This document shows positions 1-7,745 of a stretch of DNA of 18,114 nt, one piece after another. This DNA comes from Halobacteriaceae archaeon Tc-Br11_E2g27 (GTDB taxonomy: Archaea; Halobacteriota; Halobacteria; Halobacteriales; Haloarculaceae), in assembly GCA_001564135.1 (NCBI GenBank), contig LKNH01000017.1, forward strand, positions 1 to 18,114, read 5' to 3'. Position numbers and translations under genes: made by a program. The notes below the pieces were generated by a model. That model saw nothing but the letters and a program-made list of their open reading frames with translations. It was not told the origin of the DNA and did no database searches. The stretch's first letter is position 1, and every line of letters begins with the position of its first letter.

Positions 1-607
1 AGTCTTTCATGGAGCGGGTCGAGAAGATGTTGACGCCCTGATGCTGGGAACCGGACGCCCGTTTGTCATTGAGGTAGACGAGCCACGGAAACGGGCTATC
101 GACACAGACGCGCTCGAACAACAAATCAACGAGGGATGTGAAGGGAAAATAGAAGTTGAAGGATTGCGCAGGGCGACCTACGAGATGGTCGAGCGCGTGA
201 AAGAACACGATGCGAGCAAAGAGTACCGGATGGCTGTGGAGTTTGGTGAACCAGTTTCGGCGGATGAACTGGAGGATGCACTCAGAGAGCTTACTGGAGC
301 AACGATTGAACAGGATACCCCACAACGAGTCTCACACCGGCGTGCTGCGAAAACGCGAGTACGAGAGGTGTATGATGCGTCTGGCTCGCTGGATGAAAAC
401 GCTGAGGAATCAACCAACGCGACTATCGAGGTCCACGGTGCGGGTGGACTCTACGTCAAAGAGTTAGTGAGTAGCGATGAGGGACGAACCAAACCAAGTC
501 TCTCGGGGTTGTTGGGTGTCGATGCCGTTGTGACGGCCCTTGATGTGTTGGCTGTCGAGGGAGAAGAAGAATCATTCGAGCAAGAGGAGTTCTTTCTGGA
601 GCCTTAA
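1..607 (+). CDS. pus10: tRNA pseudouridine synthase Pus10, C-terminal part (5' end outside window)
   Basis: Pus10 makes pseudouridine at position 55 (and in archaea 54) of tRNA. The frame is open from base 2 to the TAA at 605-607, so about 201 C-terminal residues are present and the N-terminal THUMP-containing part lies to the left. The fragment opens with FHGAGREDVDALMLGTGRPF, the family's catalytic block; the Asp of R-E-D (bases 26-28) is the expected nucleophile. The ATG at 41 is internal to this block and is not the true start. Further matches to the synthase fold are the repeated RRAxKTRxR stretch and the terminal VHGAGGLYVKELVSSDEGRT segment followed by a GLLG motif. The family assignment is confident; the missing N-terminus cannot be judged. 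Confidence 0.93.
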   Translation, partial: VFHGAGREDVDALMLGTGRPFVIEVDEPRKRAIDTDALEQQINEGCEGKIEVEGLRRATYEMVERVKEHDASKEYRMAVEFGEPVSADELEDALRELTGATIEQDTPQRVSHRRAAKTRVREVYDASGSLDENAEESTNATIEVHGAGGLYVKELVSSDEGRTKPSLSGLLGVDAVVTALDVLAVEGEEESFEQEEFFLEP

Positions 608-647
608 TCCGTAGTGCGAACACAACCGACGGCAAAATGGCGGAGGA

Positions 648-655
648 TTTTTATC
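648..655 (+). promoter_or_regulatory. TATA-like box for the secreted protease gene
   Basis: TTTTTATC is centred about 27 bases before the GTG at 678. This fits a leaderless transcript and supports that GTG as the start. The same T-run could help terminate pus10 transcription, which ends about 40 bases upstream. Confidence 0.5.
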
Positions 656-677
656 AGGCCTTACAATATATCTGCCA

Positions 678-2951
678 GTGACTAACAGACAGATAGGCGT
701 ACGGTGGGTGGTGGTAGGTTGTCTACTAATCATACTCTGTGGTGGGATTGCGGTAGGGGCGGATTCCACACAGTCATATTCTGACTCAGAAATCGTTGTC
801 GATGATACCGATGTCATCGAGGTTCAATCGCTCGTGAGCGACCCGCGCGAAGGAGATACAGCAAGTTATGAACTCACGTACTACCTTGGAGATGACATCA
901 CAGAATTACAGATTACGCTCCCGGAGACCGATGGTGACCCTGGCGATGGGTTTACCGAAGTAAGTGAGAACATCTTTGAATGGGATGGTGAAACAACGGA
1001 ACCCGTACTCGAAGTTGACCAGTCGGTTGACCAGTCAGCCGCAGGCCATGACGGACTAGACTTTGCTGGGACTGACGACTGGGCGCTCGTGGGAGCGGTT
1101 TCGACGGTAGCGGAGTTCAGGGGGTTCGGTGATGGAGCTGACTTTTCGTTCGACCGGACGATTGAGCATGAGTTTGAGGGTATTGCTGGCGATGAAATGG
1201 CATATGTCGGCCCCTACGAGAGCGAAATTGTTGAGACTGAATCAGGGGAGATACGGGTTATAACAGCTGACGAAACGACTCCGCCGCGTTCCACTAAAGA
1301 GGTGGGGGAAATCCTGTCAGAGACTGCGGAGCAGTTTCATATAACTAACCGGCGCGATGCACTTCATGCCTACATCGTTACTGACCCGATTCGACTTGGG
1401 GGTCTGGCGACTGGTGGCAATGCTGACTTCTGGGTCCACGAAGACAGCCTAGACTCTCCACGAACCACGCTCTGGCACGAATACGTCCACTCACAACAGC
1501 ATTTCCGACCGGAAAGTGACGTTTCCTGGACAATCGAAGCCGAAGCGGATTACTATGCATACTTGTTGGCCATGAAACAGGGAGAAATCGAGTATCACGA
1601 CTTTTATTCAGCGCTTGAAGGTGCCGATGAGACACATTCGGATGCCATCTTGGCTGAGCCAGGAACATGGGCCGACGAACCTGTCGATTACGAACTGGGC
1701 GCACTGACACTCGCGGCGCTCGACAGCGAAATTAGAGAAGCATCTGCGGGGACAGACACCTACAAGGATGTGATGGAGACAAAAAACGAGGAGGGAGGTG
1801 ACCCAGTGATGCAAAGCGGGACCGTAAGTGACTCAGAGTTCGAATCGTTCGTGACCGAAGCAGCACGGACCGATATGAGTCAGTTCTTCACCTCATATAT
1901 CCGCTCTGAACCCGATTCGTTGATAGTTCCAGGACCCGAGACGTATGAAGTTGAACCGACTGGTTCAGCACTAACCATCGAAACGACGGATACCGTCCTC
2001 GGTGCAGCAACTGAGGAAAGCATCGAATTTACAATTACCAACGCTGGCGATGGAACGAGCATTGCCCCGTTCGTAACCGTTGACGCTCCCGAGGAACTGA
2101 GTGATGGTCAACTTGGAGTCAACACCAACGCCGGTGTTGCAAGCGAAGTGACAACAGTTGAGGGGGGCTGGGCAGTTGACCATCTCGAACCGGGTGAATC
2201 CGTTGTCGTCGAATACCTCTTCGATGCGCCTGCTGACGAATCCGCAGAACCTGAACAAATTGACGCGCTCGTTACCGACCGAGGCGGCGAGTCCGCAGCA
2301 ACCAGTTCCGAACTGGAGGTTGTTGACGCCCCGGAGATATCAATTGACGGGCCAGATGTGATTGCTGCTGGAGAGTCCGTAACGTTCGAAGCGACCAAAG
2401 AATCAACAGACCAGGATATCATCTCGTATAGGTGGGAAGTGACTGGACCAGTCGATGAAACAATCGAAACGGACGGCCCTGAGTTTAGCTATGAGTTTAC
2501 CGAACCTGGTGAGTACACGGTTGTGTTGACCACGGAGAATGCAGATGGCGCGACAGCAACCACAACGAGAGAACTGCTTGTCAACGACCAGCCAACGGTC
2601 ACCATAGATGCTCCTGACGAGGTATCGACAGGTGAAGAGTTTCTTGCGGAGGCGGAGGTGACAAACGAGTTTGGCTCCTATGACCTCGAGTGGGAAGCAA
2701 ATGGGCTTGATGCCACGAGGGAGCGGGTCAAATTCACGTTTACATCTGATGGAGAGCGAGAGCTGTCAGTGACGGTGACAGATGAATACGGCGAAAGTAC
2801 GACAGAGTCGACGACGGTTATCGTCGGTGACCCGGATGAAAGCGACGGCATCCAGGAAGAAATCACGGATGCGTTTGGACCGGGAATGGGGGTACCTGCT
2901 GCTCTTCTGGCGCTGGGAATTCTTTTACTGGGGTTGCGAACTCGTCGATAA
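678..2951 (+). CDS. Secreted zinc metalloprotease (gluzincin-like) with PKD domains and archaeosortase-type C-terminal anchor
   Basis: This 757-residue protein starts at GTG with a Sec-type signal (hydrophobic residues about 8-26, then GADS). HEYVH at 267-271 is an HExxH zinc site. E287 lies 16 residues after it in an E-x-x-x-D pattern (E287 to D291), as in thermolysin-like gluzincins, so H267, H271 and E287 are the likely zinc ligands and E268 the catalytic base. About residues 425-545 look like a beta-rich adhesion-type domain. Two PKD-like domains follow (about 552-636 and 638-717). The tail has GPGMG at 734-738, a hydrophobic helix and RTRR, which is the three-part layout of PGF-CTERM anchors processed by archaeosortase A, with Met in place of Phe. 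It is probably surface-anchored through lipid. The substrate is unknown, and I could not name a MEROPS family. Confidence 0.82.
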   Translation: MTNRQIGVRWVVVGCLLIILCGGIAVGADSTQSYSDSEIVVDDTDVIEVQSLVSDPREGDTASYELTYYLGDDITELQITLPETDGDPGDGFTEVSENIFEWDGETTEPVLEVDQSVDQSAAGHDGLDFAGTDDWALVGAVSTVAEFRGFGDGADFSFDRTIEHEFEGIAGDEMAYVGPYESEIVETESGEIRVITADETTPPRSTKEVGEILSETAEQFHITNRRDALHAYIVTDPIRLGGLATGGNADFWVHEDSLDSPRTTLWHEYVHSQQHFRPESDVSWTIEAEADYYAYLLAMKQGEIEYHDFYSALEGADETHSDAILAEPGTWADEPVDYELGALTLAALDSEIREASAGTDTYKDVMETKNEEGGDPVMQSGTVSDSEFESFVTEAARTDMSQFFTSYIRSEPDSLIVPGPETYEVEPTGSALTIETTDTVLGAATEESIEFTITNAGDGTSIAPFVTVDAPEELSDGQLGVNTNAGVASEVTTVEGGWAVDHLEPGESVVVEYLFDAPADESAEPEQIDALVTDRGGESAATSSELEVVDAPEISIDGPDVIAAGESVTFEATKESTDQDIISYRWEVTGPVDETIETDGPEFSYEFTEPGEYTVVLTTENADGATATTTRELLVNDQPTVTIDAPDEVSTGEEFLAEAEVTNEFGSYDLEWEANGLDATRERVKFTFTSDGERELSVTVTDEYGESTTESTTVIVGDPDESDGIQEEITDAFGPGMGVPAALLALGILLLGLRTRR

Positions 2952-2982
2952 CCCAATATTCCTTGCAGGCTGTCCGACAAAC

Positions 2983-2990
2983 ATTTATTC
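2983..2990 (+). promoter_or_regulatory. TATA-like box for rnhB
   Basis: ATTTATTC is centred about 28 bases before the ATG at 3015. This predicts a leaderless rnhB transcript made separately from the protease gene 63 bases upstream. Confidence 0.55.
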
Positions 2991-3014
2991 GGATAGACCA
3001 CGGGTGTCCGAGTA

Positions 3015-3650
3015 ATGCATGTTGGCGTTGATGAGGCCGGGAAAGGACCGGTCATCGGGTCCATGTTTGCTGCCGCAGTGCTCGCTGACCCGGCGGAGCT
3101 TCCCGAGGGGATTAAAGACTCGAAGCAACTGTCACAAGACCGCCGTGAAGAACTCGCACAGGCTATCCGAGAGGCTGCAGTTGCCGTTGCTGTTACGGAA
3201 ATTCCAGTTGAACGAATCGATGACCCAGAAGAGAATATGAACGAACTGACGGTCTCGGCCCAGGCCGAAGCGGCCTCTCAAATCATCTCCGAAGGAGATA
3301 CGGGATATCTGGATGCAGGTGATACCAACGCTGTTCGGTTTGAGAAGCGAGTGGAGGCTGCCGTTTCAGAGGACGTTGACCTCAGAGCCGAACACAAGGC
3401 TGATGAAACGTATCCAATCGTTGGCGCAGCAAGCATCATTGCGAAGGTCGCCCGGGAAGCACACGTCAACGCGCTCGCTGCCCAGTACGGCGAGATTGGC
3501 AGCGGCTACCCCAGCGACGAGTCAACACGCCAATTTTTGCGGAAGTATGTCGACCAGTATGGGACGTTACCGCCGTGTGCACGGCGGTCATGGCAGACGA
3601 GTAAAGACATTCTGGCCGCACAGGACCAGCTATCGCTCACCGAATTTTAA
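3015..3650 (+). CDS. rnhB: Ribonuclease HII
   Basis: RNase HII cleaves the RNA strand of RNA/DNA hybrids and single ribonucleotides embedded in DNA, in the cytoplasm. The 211-residue length is normal for archaeal enzymes. The DEDD metal site is visible: D6 and E7 in VDEAGKGPVIG, D100 in YLDAGDTN and D130 in HKADETYPIVGAASIIAKV. The GSGYPSD segment near the C-terminus is also typical. The start is fixed by the motif lying five residues in and by the TATA-like box about 28 bases upstream. The last 21 bases overlap the 3' end of the convergent gene on the other strand, so the two transcripts must be antisense at their ends. Confidence 0.95.
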   Translation: MHVGVDEAGKGPVIGSMFAAAVLADPAELPEGIKDSKQLSQDRREELAQAIREAAVAVAVTEIPVERIDDPEENMNELTVSAQAEAASQIISEGDTGYLDAGDTNAVRFEKRVEAAVSEDVDLRAEHKADETYPIVGAASIIAKVAREAHVNALAAQYGEIGSGYPSDESTRQFLRKYVDQYGTLPPCARRSWQTSKDILAAQDQLSLTEF

Positions 3651-4949
3651 GCAGGTGTTTTCCTTGGACAGAAGGGCTTCAATCTCACGAGCAGTCTCCT
3701 CGACACGTTCGGTATCGGCAGCGCGGAACTCGGCGGCAAGTTGATTCGCAGCAGTCAGTTGCTCATTGGCTCGGACTCTCGCGTTCTCTGCTTTTTCTTC
3801 CCGTCCGGCGTTCTGGTGTGTCGCCGCACGTGAGGCGAGTGACAGAGCGTACTCACAGCGTGCGGTCGTTAACTCGCAGATAACCTCTTGGATATCTGTT
3901 CGAAGCGACTCCCTGTCGCCTGCAAATTCAAAGTCAGCTCCCCAGCCCGCCGTCAGCGCATCACGGTAATGTTCAAAGGCCTCCTGTAACGTTTCGACAC
4001 GGACATCTTGGCGCTCAGTGTTATCAGCGCGTTCAAGGGTCTGTTTTGCCTGTGCAAGCGGTTGAACCCGAACGCTCTCAATCGAATTTTCGACCTGTTT
4101 CAGCCGGGATTCGATAACCGATGGTTCGTCGATTGATGCCCGCCGAGCAAGCATTTGGGCGTTTTCGAGATGATCACGCGCTTTCCAAAACTGCTTGGCA
4201 GCCGTTGTATAATCCCGTGACTCAACGCGTTGTTCAGCCTGTGACATAAGCGTCGAAGCCCGAGCAACTCGTGCGTGCATTTCGGTCCGGTGCAGTTCAA
4301 TAGCCGACGACTTGGTCCGGGCTGTTAGCGCTGGAAGCCCCTGAATATCGAGCTCATCAGTGGTCTGCTCGATACGGTCGTACGCTCTTGTTAGATGGTT
4401 CTCGACGGCTGTTCGCTTCGCTCTGACTTCGCCGAGTTCGCCTTTCTCGATTGCCTCACCAACGGCAGGGATTTTCTCGCTGGCCGATTCAAGCTGAGAA
4501 ACCGCAAATTGCCAACAGTCACTTAACGGAACAAGCGACGACACAGCGGCACTCAATCTCGTTGAGTCCTGTATCTTGAGCTGATACCTTCCGGATGGCC
4601 ACACCTCGACGGTCAACGTCGAACGAAGTAACCCGTCATCGACACCAACATCCTTTATATCGATATACGAAACGCCTCTGACGAGCGTCTCTTTCGCAGA
4701 AACTACCGCAAACAATAGCTTTCGGTCAGTCAGCACAACAAGGGTTCCTGCCGGTCCATCGACGGTAAGGCGCTCGGTTTCTCCATCTTTTTCGATGTTA
4801 ATATACTGCGTTTTTCCGAGCAGATGTCGGTGAACAAACTCGTCCGACTCGAGGTGTGACTCGACGGCATCAATCATTGCATCAGCTTTGGGTGCTGACT
4901 GGTCTCCTGAAAAGAGCCGTCTGCGCAACGTCCCTACCCTGTTGGCCAT
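3630..4949 (-). CDS. Unrecognised PH-like domain protein with a long helical C-terminal region
   Basis: I do not recognise a named family. From the preferred start (ATG at 4947-4949, residues MANRV) the protein has 439 residues. Residues about 38-155 look like a bacterial-type PH domain: a VVLTDRKLLFAV strand pair, then SYIDIKDVGVDDGLL and TLTVEVWPSGRYQLKI. The rest is highly charged, helical and rich in A, R and E. It is probably coiled coil or TPR-like, with repeated Y/A-x-x-x-A patterns (for example YTTAAKQFWKARDHLENA). There is no signal peptide or membrane segment, so it is likely cytoplasmic. In-frame ATGs at 4988 and 5009 would extend it. A GGAGGAGGT upstream of 4949 is too far away for a normal ribosome site, and a TTATTT about 31 bases upstream suits a near-leaderless start. 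The frame ends inside rnhB on the opposite strand. Confidence 0.75.
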   Translation of the reverse strand: MANRVGTLRRRLFSGDQSAPKADAMIDAVESHLESDEFVHRHLLGKTQYINIEKDGETERLTVDGPAGTLVVLTDRKLLFAVVSAKETLVRGVSYIDIKDVGVDDGLLRSTLTVEVWPSGRYQLKIQDSTRLSAAVSSLVPLSDCWQFAVSQLESASEKIPAVGEAIEKGELGEVRAKRTAVENHLTRAYDRIEQTTDELDIQGLPALTARTKSSAIELHRTEMHARVARASTLMSQAEQRVESRDYTTAAKQFWKARDHLENAQMLARRASIDEPSVIESRLKQVENSIESVRVQPLAQAKQTLERADNTERQDVRVETLQEAFEHYRDALTAGWGADFEFAGDRESLRTDIQEVICELTTARCEYALSLASRAATHQNAGREEKAENARVRANEQLTAANQLAAEFRAADTERVEETAREIEALLSKENTCLKFGER

Positions 4950-5086
4950 ATTCCTTTTACTAGCTGCAACCTCCTCCCAAATAATCATTTCTGAGACTCT
5001 AACTATCAATACTGATACCGCCCCAGAATCTGGCTAGACCGGAGTCACCACCAAATGACTTTGATGCTGGGCCGAGAGAACAGGGT

Positions 5087-6112
5087 ATGCACCAGGCGAT
5101 TGAGACGAAGAAGTTTGGTGAGCTTTCCGTCTCGGCTGAGACCGCACTGACGCTTTACCGTGATATGCTCCGTGCCCGGCGCTTTGACGAGCGGGCTGTA
5201 TCGTTACAGCGCCAGGGGTGGATGAGCAGTTATCCACCGTTTCGTGGTCAGGAAGCGTCACAAATTGGGGCCGCACACGCAGTTGAGTCCAACGATTGGC
5301 TTTTTCCGACCTATCGCTCAAACGCTCTGCAGCTTGCTCGCGGTGTTCCGATGAGCGATATTCTTCTGTTTCGATTGGGTTACCCCGAGTTTGCGTCGGG
5401 TCACAACCTCTCTCATTTTCCACAGGCGATTCCAATCGCCACACAGCTTCCCCATGCTGTTGGCACGGGGATGGCAATGAACTACGTTAATGACGATGCA
5501 GCAGTCTGCTGTTACTTGGGCGACGGTGCTACTTCTGAAGGTGATTTTCACGAGGCGATGAACATGGCAGGGGTGTTCGAGACGCCGACGGTGTTTTTCT
5601 GTGAGAACAACGGCTGGGCTATCTCGCTTCCTCGACACCGACAGACTGCAAGCAAGACAATCGCACAGAAAGCAGATGCATACGGCTTTACTGGAGTCCA
5701 GGTTGATGGTAATGACCCGATAGCAGTGATGGAGGTTGTCTCCGATGCGCTTGAATCTGCACGAGCGGGCGAGCCAGTAATTGTAGAAAGTCTGACATAC
5801 CGACAGGGAGCCCATTCGACGAGCGACGACCCGGAGCGCTACGAGCAGAGTCAGGAAACACTCCCCGAGTGGCGGACGAAAGACCCACTTCACCGGTTCG
5901 AACGGTATCTCCGAACCCATGACGTGATGGATGCTAGTGACAAGGAGCGGTTCGAGAGCGAAATTGAGGCGGAACTTGAAGAAGCAAAAAGTGTTGCTGA
6001 AACCCAAGCCGACGTGGACCCGGATGACATTTTCGACAACGTATATGCCGAACGGTCACCACGACAACGACAGCAGCAAAAACAAGTAGAGCGGGATTAT
6101 TCCACCAACTGA
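5087..6112 (+). CDS. Thiamine-diphosphate-dependent 2-oxoacid dehydrogenase E1 component, alpha subunit
   Basis: E1-alpha pairs with E1-beta to decarboxylate a 2-oxoacid on thiamine diphosphate and pass the acyl group to lipoyl-E2. The 341 residues show the family hallmarks: RRFDERAVSLQRQG near the N-terminus, the TPP/Mg motif from GDG (145-147) to NN (174-175), and GAHSTSDDP around H243. That last loop resembles the HSTSDD of branched-chain 2-oxoacid dehydrogenase E1-alpha rather than the HSMSDPG of pyruvate dehydrogenase, so a branched-chain-type substrate is possible but unproven. No E1-beta, E2 or E3 gene lies on either side: the upstream gene is on the other strand and the downstream one is a protease. 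The ATG at 5087 is the first in a frame that stays open further upstream without another ATG or GTG nearby. The upstream reading (PESPPNDFDAGPREQG) looks protein-like, so a longer N-terminus is not excluded. Confidence 0.9.
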   Translation: MHQAIETKKFGELSVSAETALTLYRDMLRARRFDERAVSLQRQGWMSSYPPFRGQEASQIGAAHAVESNDWLFPTYRSNALQLARGVPMSDILLFRLGYPEFASGHNLSHFPQAIPIATQLPHAVGTGMAMNYVNDDAAVCCYLGDGATSEGDFHEAMNMAGVFETPTVFFCENNGWAISLPRHRQTASKTIAQKADAYGFTGVQVDGNDPIAVMEVVSDALESARAGEPVIVESLTYRQGAHSTSDDPERYEQSQETLPEWRTKDPLHRFERYLRTHDVMDASDKERFESEIEAELEEAKSVAETQADVDPDDIFDNVYAERSPRQRQQQKQVERDYSTN

Positions 6113-6195
6113 TACCACCTATTCCAGGTCGGTAATGTCGTTCAGTGGCCTCGATATGTGGAAACATTCACTTACCTACCAGCCTATATTCGACT

Positions 6196-7329
6196 ATGGA
6201 TGACCCGCGACTATCGCGGAGGCGGATGCTCGCAGGCACTGGACTCGCTCTCTCTGTTGGGGTTGCTGGCTGTGCGGTAAGTGCACCGGAAGTCACTGAC
6301 AATGGCGAACCGGAGCCAACATCCGGATTTCCGGACGAGTTTGCCGACCCACCGGAAGACCTAGCAGAACCTCCCGCTGACTCTGAACTCACTGAAGTGT
6401 ATCGTGCTGCTGTCAAATCGGTTGCTGCAGTTCGTCTTGAGGAGATGGGCCAAACTGGTGCTGGAACTGCCTGGGTATATGATGACGAGTATCTTGTCAC
6501 GAACGAACACGTTGTTCGAGAGGCGGAGGACCCTTTTGTCTGGTTTACCGATAACGGCTGGCGTGAAGCGTCAGTTGTAGGGACTGACTTACACAGCGAC
6601 CTTGCAGTTCTGGAGGTTGTTGAAGGGAAACCCGATGATATCTCGGCATTACCGCTTGCGGAGAGTCCACCCCCAGTTGGAACGCCGGTTGCTGCAATTG
6701 GGAACCCATTTGAACTCACTGGTTCGTTTACGACAGGTGTCATCAGCGGCCGGGATAGGACAATCGAGATTCCCGGCAGAGATTTCTCGATAGCCGACGG
6801 TGTCCAAACCGATGCAGCACTCAACCCCGGAAACAGTGGCGGGCCGCTTATCACCTACGATGGGGAGGTTGTTGGTGTTGTCAGCGCTGGACAGGGGGAA
6901 AATATCGGGTTTGCTATCTCTGCGGCAATGACCAACCGTGTCGTTCCGTCGCTGATTGAAGATGGAACATACGAACACTCCTATCTCGGCATCCTTTCTG
7001 TCGATGTAACCCCTGATATTATCGAAGCGAACGACCTTGGCGACGTGACGTGGGGTGTGTATGTCAACGAAGTCCTTCCCACAGGGCCATCAAGCGGTGC
7101 CCTACAGGAAACCACGGACACGACAACGGTGCGTGGTGCAACTGTTCCTGTCGGCGGCGATGTCATTGTCGGCCTTGACGACTGGGAGATTCAGACGGGT
7201 GAGAGACTTTCGGCATTTCTTGCGCTCGAAACAGAGCCCGGACAGACAATCGATGTGACGGTTATCCGGGATGGTCAAGAAGTTGTTGAGGAAGTAACCT
7301 TGGAACGCCGACCTGAGGGCGGAATCTAG
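6196..7329 (+). CDS. Tat-exported HtrA/DegP-like trypsin-type serine protease lipoprotein with PDZ domain
   Basis: This is likely a surface-attached quality-control protease. From the ATG at 6196 (377 residues) the N-terminus reads RLSRRRMLAGTG, a twin-arginine motif, followed by a hydrophobic stretch and the lipobox VAGC with C26 as the probable lipidation site. A Pro/Glu-rich linker (about 30-60) follows. The trypsin-fold triad is visible: H105 in TNEHVV, D135 in HSDLAVL and S214 in NPGNSGGP. Residues about 265-377 form a PDZ-like domain, with the usual insertion before VGGDVIVGLDDWEI and a TIDVTVIRDGQ strand. An ATG at 6145 would add 17 residues before the Tat motif and is unlikely. The gene lies 83 bases after the E1-alpha gene with no clear TATA box, so read-through is possible. 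Confidence 0.9.
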   Translation: MDDPRLSRRRMLAGTGLALSVGVAGCAVSAPEVTDNGEPEPTSGFPDEFADPPEDLAEPPADSELTEVYRAAVKSVAAVRLEEMGQTGAGTAWVYDDEYLVTNEHVVREAEDPFVWFTDNGWREASVVGTDLHSDLAVLEVVEGKPDDISALPLAESPPPVGTPVAAIGNPFELTGSFTTGVISGRDRTIEIPGRDFSIADGVQTDAALNPGNSGGPLITYDGEVVGVVSAGQGENIGFAISAAMTNRVVPSLIEDGTYEHSYLGILSVDVTPDIIEANDLGDVTWGVYVNEVLPTGPSSGALQETTDTTTVRGATVPVGGDVIVGLDDWEIQTGERLSAFLALETEPGQTIDVTVIRDGQEVVEEVTLERRPEGGI

Positions 7330-7370
7330 ACGCGAAAATGCTATAGCGGTGGGTGAAACAAGGCGGTGGG

Positions 7371-7376
7371 TATAGG
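7371..7376 (+). promoter_or_regulatory. TATA-like box for the glycine-zipper gene
   Basis: TATAGG begins 30 bases before the ATG at 7401 and would place the transcription start at or next to that codon. Confidence 0.4.
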
Positions 7377-7400
7377 AGCCTTCAGCCAGTATAGGTGAGT

Positions 7401-7724
7401 ATGTCTCATGAATACGACGACACGACATCCACGGATTCGAAACTGAGCGCGAAGAAACTCTCTGCCCTTGGTGGATTTATTGGGACGGTTCTCGGTTCGC
7501 GGCGGAGTAAGCTGGGTGCGGTTGTCGGCGGAGTCATTGGCGGGACAATCGGCTATGTCGCGGGGAATGCATTTGGCTCAGCAGAGACGGACTCTCCAGC
7601 AATTGCTACTGACGAGGAGCCTGTTGTTGTCACCGTTGCTGACGACGAGGATGAATCAGAAGCTGAGGAAGAGGTGACCGGAGACGATGCTGAGGCTGAT
7701 GAAGCCGACACGGATGATGCGTAG
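7401..7724 (+). CDS. Small glycine-zipper membrane-associated protein with acidic tail
   Basis: The predicted 107-residue protein has three parts. It opens with a polar N-terminus with Lys residues (SKLSAKKLSAL). The middle (about 23-60) is glycine-patterned and hydrophobic: GGFIGTVLGS, then LGAVVGGVIGGTIGYVAG. Its G-x-x-x-G spacing is the glycine-zipper pattern of proteins that pack or oligomerise in membranes. The C-terminal 45 residues are almost entirely D, E and A, typical of haloarchaeal acidic tails. There is no cleavable signal. A GTG at 7395, two codons earlier, is an alternative start. The beta-propeller gene starts 21 bases downstream without its own visible promoter, so the two are probably cotranscribed. 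The biochemical role is unknown. Confidence 0.75.
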   Translation: MSHEYDDTTSTDSKLSAKKLSALGGFIGTVLGSRRSKLGAVVGGVIGGTIGYVAGNAFGSAETDSPAIATDEEPVVVTVADDEDESEAEEEVTGDDAEADEADTDDA

Positions 7725-7745
7725 GCGGATGAATGCGTGAGTTGA

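Noticed and set aside
1010..1036. Short direct repeat GTTGACCAGTC in the protease gene
   Set aside because: Two copies only, encoding a small VDQS repeat in a flexible region; not a meaningful repeat element.
4960..4990. GGAGGAGGT as a ribosome site for the PH-like protein
   Set aside because: It lies about 19 bases before the chosen ATG at 4949, too far for a normal site, and may be coincidental.
5318..6007. A 229-codon minus-strand frame inside the E1-alpha gene
   Set aside because: It lies opposite a recognised enzyme, is rich in Cys, Arg and Leu unlike the acidic proteins here, and has no promoter.
6168..6854. A 228-codon minus-strand frame opposite the HtrA gene
   Set aside because: Its serine/proline/threonine-rich content is what the reverse strand of a haloarchaeal gene gives; the catalytic triad supports the plus-strand gene.
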